Source: Alphaproteobacteria bacterium
Lineage (GTDB): Bacteria; Pseudomonadota; Alphaproteobacteria; UBA9219
Reading direction: 5' to 3'
NCBI GenBank assembly: GCA_028716765.1
Contig: JAQUPC010000103.1
Span: forward strand, 1 to 7,535
DNA: 7,535 bases
This document shows positions 5,830-7,535 of the stretch, piece by piece (positions within the stretch are counted from its first letter, which is position 1; every line of letters begins with the position of its first letter). The notes under the pieces are model-generated. The model searched no databases, was not told where the DNA came from, and saw only the letters and a list, made by a program, of their open reading frames with translations. The translations under genes were made by a program, and so were the position numbers.

Positions 5830-6216
5830 ATGCCTGTTGATATGAACATGAACATCCTCATCGTCGATGATTACAAGACGATGTTGAGGATTATCGAAAA
5901 TCTCCTGAAGCAACTTGGCTTCAAAAACATTCATCAGGCGACGGACGGCACCATGGCGCTTCGCATGATGCGCGACGGAACGTTCGGACTGGTCATTTCC
6001 GATTGGAACATGGAACCCATGACGGGACTTCAGTTGTTGAAAGAAGTCCGCGCCGATACAAAACTCAAAAGCATTCCCTTTATTATGGTCACGGCCGAGA
6101 GCAAGGTCGAAAACGTGGCGGCGGCCAAAGAAGCGGGCGTTAACAACTACATCGTGAAGCCGTTTAACGCCGAAACCCTCAAACAAAAAATCGCCGCCGT
6201 TATGGGGGCTTTCTAG
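5830..6216 (+). CDS. cheY: CheY: chemotaxis response regulator (single receiver domain)
   Basis: CheY is phosphorylated by CheA and then binds FliM to change motor rotation. The 128-residue product is one receiver domain with every key residue present. The acidic pair is D13-D14 (ILIVDDYKTM), the phospho-acceptor is D58 (ISDWNMEPMTG), and the switch residues are T88 (MVTAES) and Y107 (NNYIV). The conserved lysine is K110 (VKPF). No output domain follows, and length matches CheY. The DWNM motif is closer to motor CheY proteins than to transcriptional regulators. ATG 5830 is preceded by AAGGAG (5817-5822) at good spacing; M5 and M7 could also start but lack their own site. cheZ follows 30 bp downstream, forming a response-and-reset pair. 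Degenerate CtrA-type sites lie upstream. Confidence 0.95.
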   Translation: MPVDMNMNILIVDDYKTMLRIIENLLKQLGFKNIHQATDGTMALRMMRDGTFGLVISDWNMEPMTGLQLLKEVRADTKLKSIPFIMVTAESKVENVAAAKEAGVNNYIVKPFNAETLKQKIAAVMGAF

Positions 6217-6246
6217 GGAAAGTAAGAACACAGGCAGGAGATAAAA

Positions 6247-6906
6247 ATGACAGACGCCGAACGCCTCGCGCTTCTCGAAACCACCCTTCACAAGCAAATT
6301 CGCATTGCCAACGAAGCTGCGGCTCAGCCGTTGTCGGCCGACGACATCACAAACATCGTGCAGCAGGTGATTGCGTCCCTGTCCGGCGACGTGACGGCGG
6401 CGGATCTGAAATTTTATGCGGAACTCGAGGAACTGTCTTCCTATATCCGGCACGCCAAACAGGAAATCGCGGCCATCCAGCCCAAGGACATCAACGCCAG
6501 CCACATCCCGCACGCGACCAACGAGCTGGACGCCGTCGTCGGAGCCACGGAGGACGCCACCAACAAGATCATGGACGTTTGCGATTCCATGACGGCCATC
6601 GCGGGCCAGTGCGCGCCCGAAATCAGCGAACAGCTGATCGCCTGCACGACGCGCATATACGAGGCCTGCAATTTTCAGGACATCACCGGCCAGCGCATCA
6701 CCAAGGTCGTACAGACGCTCAAATACATCGACAGCAAGGTCGAGGCTCTGCTCAAGGCGCTGGGCGAGGAAATTCATCGTGTTGAAGGCGCGGCCGGGCC
6801 CGCGGACGCGGCCGACCTCGAAAAAGTCCTGCTTAACGGGCCGCAATTGCCCCAAAACGCCATGGACCAGGCCACGATCGACCGCCTGTTGGCCGACGAA
6901 AAATAA
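6247..6906 (+). CDS. cheZ: CheZ: phosphatase of phosphorylated CheY
   Basis: CheZ speeds removal of phosphate from CheY, ending the motor signal. The 219-residue, mostly helical product matches the family length. The active-site motif is CNFQDITGQRITK, with D145 and catalytic Q149 corresponding to D143 and Q147 of E. coli CheZ (FQDLTGQ). The long helices on either side (about 85-140 and 150-180) would form the four-helix bundle of the dimer. The C-terminal tail, after a Gly/Ala/Pro linker, ends in AMDQATIDRLLADEK. This resembles the CheY-docking tail of E. coli CheZ and the FliM docking motif in this window. AGGAG (6236-6240) lies 6 nt before the ATG. It shares a transcript with cheY, and a terminator follows. 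Many alphaproteobacteria lack CheZ, so its presence is a lineage clue. Confidence 0.94.
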   Translation: MTDAERLALLETTLHKQIRIANEAAAQPLSADDITNIVQQVIASLSGDVTAADLKFYAELEELSSYIRHAKQEIAAIQPKDINASHIPHATNELDAVVGATEDATNKIMDVCDSMTAIAGQCAPEISEQLIACTTRIYEACNFQDITGQRITKVVQTLKYIDSKVEALLKALGEEIHRVEGAAGPADAADLEKVLLNGPQLPQNAMDQATIDRLLADEK

Positions 6907-6920
6907 GCTTCCCCCGCGCC

Positions 6921-6963
6921 AGGCCCCAGCGGCTATAAATTTTGGCTGCCCGGGGCTTTTTTT
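6921..6963 (+). terminator. Rho-independent terminator after cheZ
   Basis: AGGCCCC (6921-6927) pairs with GGGGCTT (6952-6958), including one G-U pair. Further inner pairing such as GGC (6931-6933) with GCC (6948-6950) is possible across a small internal loop. The stem runs into seven T residues (6957-6963). It begins 15 bp past the cheZ stop and closes the cheY-cheZ unit. Confidence 0.8.
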
Positions 6964-7012
6964 GCTCCGAAGAACGTGCCAACCTCTTCCTAAGTTGGTA
7001 TAAGCTGGGATC

Positions 7013-7535
7013 ATGGCGCCGAATCTTTTCCCTCCTGCGGTGCGGAATCTGCTGCTCCTCGTTGTCACCGGGCTTGCCGTTATGGCGGGACCCGTTGATG
7101 CATGGGCTAAAGCCAAGCCTTCGGCTCCGGCCGGACAAGGGCTCGTCTTGCGCACGGCTACGCATTCCGATTTCGACCGGCTCGTTTTCGAAGGGCCGCG
7201 CCGCATGGCCTATAAAATCTATCGCGACGGCGGAAAAATCAGCATTCAGCTTGCCGTTAAAGGTTCTATCGATCTCAAGCCCGCGGCCTCCCTGACCCGC
7301 GCCAAAGGTTTCGCGGCGCAAGGCGCGGGCAAGGACGGGAAAGGGAATTTGACCGTCAGCTTTACCGTCGATCCCAAGGCTATCGTCAAGGATTTTGCCA
7401 AGGGCTCGTCGGTCGTCGTCGATATTTATGGCGCGGCCGCAACCTTGAGCGCAAAAGCGGAGCCCCCGAATCCGGAAAAAACAGGCGTGGACAAAGCCGC
7501 CAGCCAACCCGAAACCGGCGCCAAGGCGGCTCAAC
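7013..7535 (+). CDS. Exported protein with AMIN-like N-terminal region, 3' end outside the window
   Basis: The frame runs from ATG 7013 to the window edge (174 codons seen, no stop). An in-frame TAA at 7001-7003 excludes a longer start; a weak GGGA precedes the ATG. Residues 11-32 form a hydrophobic signal segment (RNLLLLVVTGLAVMAG) with a plausible cleavage after DAWA (about 32). Residues about 43-142 alternate strand-like segments: VLRTATHSDFDRLVFEG, ISIQLAVKG, LTVSFTVD and SSVVVDIYG. This pattern resembles AMIN-type beta domains of cell-envelope proteins. From about 143 it becomes Ala/Pro/Lys-rich, like a linker to an unseen C-terminal domain. I recall large TPR proteins with such N-termini next to alphaproteobacterial chemotaxis genes, but no TPR is visible here. 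It lies behind the cheZ terminator, so it probably has its own promoter; TATAAG (6999-7004) is a weak -10 candidate. Confidence 0.72.
   Translation, partial: MAPNLFPPAVRNLLLLVVTGLAVMAGPVDAWAKAKPSAPAGQGLVLRTATHSDFDRLVFEGPRRMAYKIYRDGGKISIQLAVKGSIDLKPAASLTRAKGFAAQGAGKDGKGNLTVSFTVDPKAIVKDFAKGSSVVVDIYGAAATLSAKAEPPNPEKTGVDKAASQPETGAKAAQ

Noticed and set aside
5794..7206. Long minus-strand open frame (470 codons) opposite cheY and cheZ
   Set aside because: It runs antisense through two certain genes and through the terminator, and its product is low-complexity. It is a shadow frame.
6833..7534. Minus-strand open frame at the right edge
   Set aside because: It covers the end of cheZ and the terminator, and opposes a plus-strand frame that has a convincing signal peptide and an in-frame upstream stop.

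Overview
The window reads as a piece of an alphaproteobacterial chromosome carrying a flagellar motor and chemotaxis locus. The evidence is the gene set: FliL, FliM with an acidic N-terminal extension, a DUF6468-type membrane protein, a MotE/MgtE_N-type protein, and CheY paired with CheZ. TTAACCAT-type CtrA half-sites also lie in front of the fliL and cheY units. Coding DNA is moderately GC-rich (one fliM line sampled was about 57%). CheZ is absent from many alphaproteobacteria, so a Rhodospirillales- or Micavibrio-like lineage is my best guess. The lineage is inferred, not proven.

Layout. Positions 31-1251 (minus) hold rlmN, a radical-SAM methyltransferase for 23S rRNA and tRNA. A palindromic repeat of about 122 bp is inserted in frame inside it. 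Positions 1252-1514 are a divergent control region with a hairpin, a 12-bp palindrome and two CtrA-type half-sites 21 bp apart. Positions 1515-4562 form a plus-strand unit: fliL, a 94-bp spacer with inverted heptad repeats, fliM, the DUF6468-type gene and a motE-like gene. The last three are tightly packed. Positions 4563-5600 (minus) hold an unrecognised HEXXH (HEAGH) protein gene in visibly more A+T-rich DNA; its stop codon abuts the motE stop with no spacer. Positions 5601-5829 are a second divergent, AT-rich control region. Positions 5830-6906 hold cheY and cheZ, followed by a rho-independent terminator. From 7013 a gene for an exported protein runs off the right edge. Positions 1-30 show nothing assignable.

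How the genes work together. FliM is the switch subunit that binds phosphorylated CheY. FliL and the MotE-like protein sit at the membrane or periplasm around the stator. CheY carries the chemotaxis signal and CheZ removes its phosphate. FliM (near its N-terminus) and CheZ (at its C-terminus) carry look-alike I-D-x-L-L peptides, the known type of CheY-docking peptide.

The items most worth a second look are the in-frame palindromic insertion in rlmN, the orphan HEXXH protein in the motility locus, and the heptad-repeat spacer that separates fliL from fliM. I see no clear evidence of a wholly new multi-gene system. The orphan metallopeptidase-like gene is the best candidate for undescribed biology.
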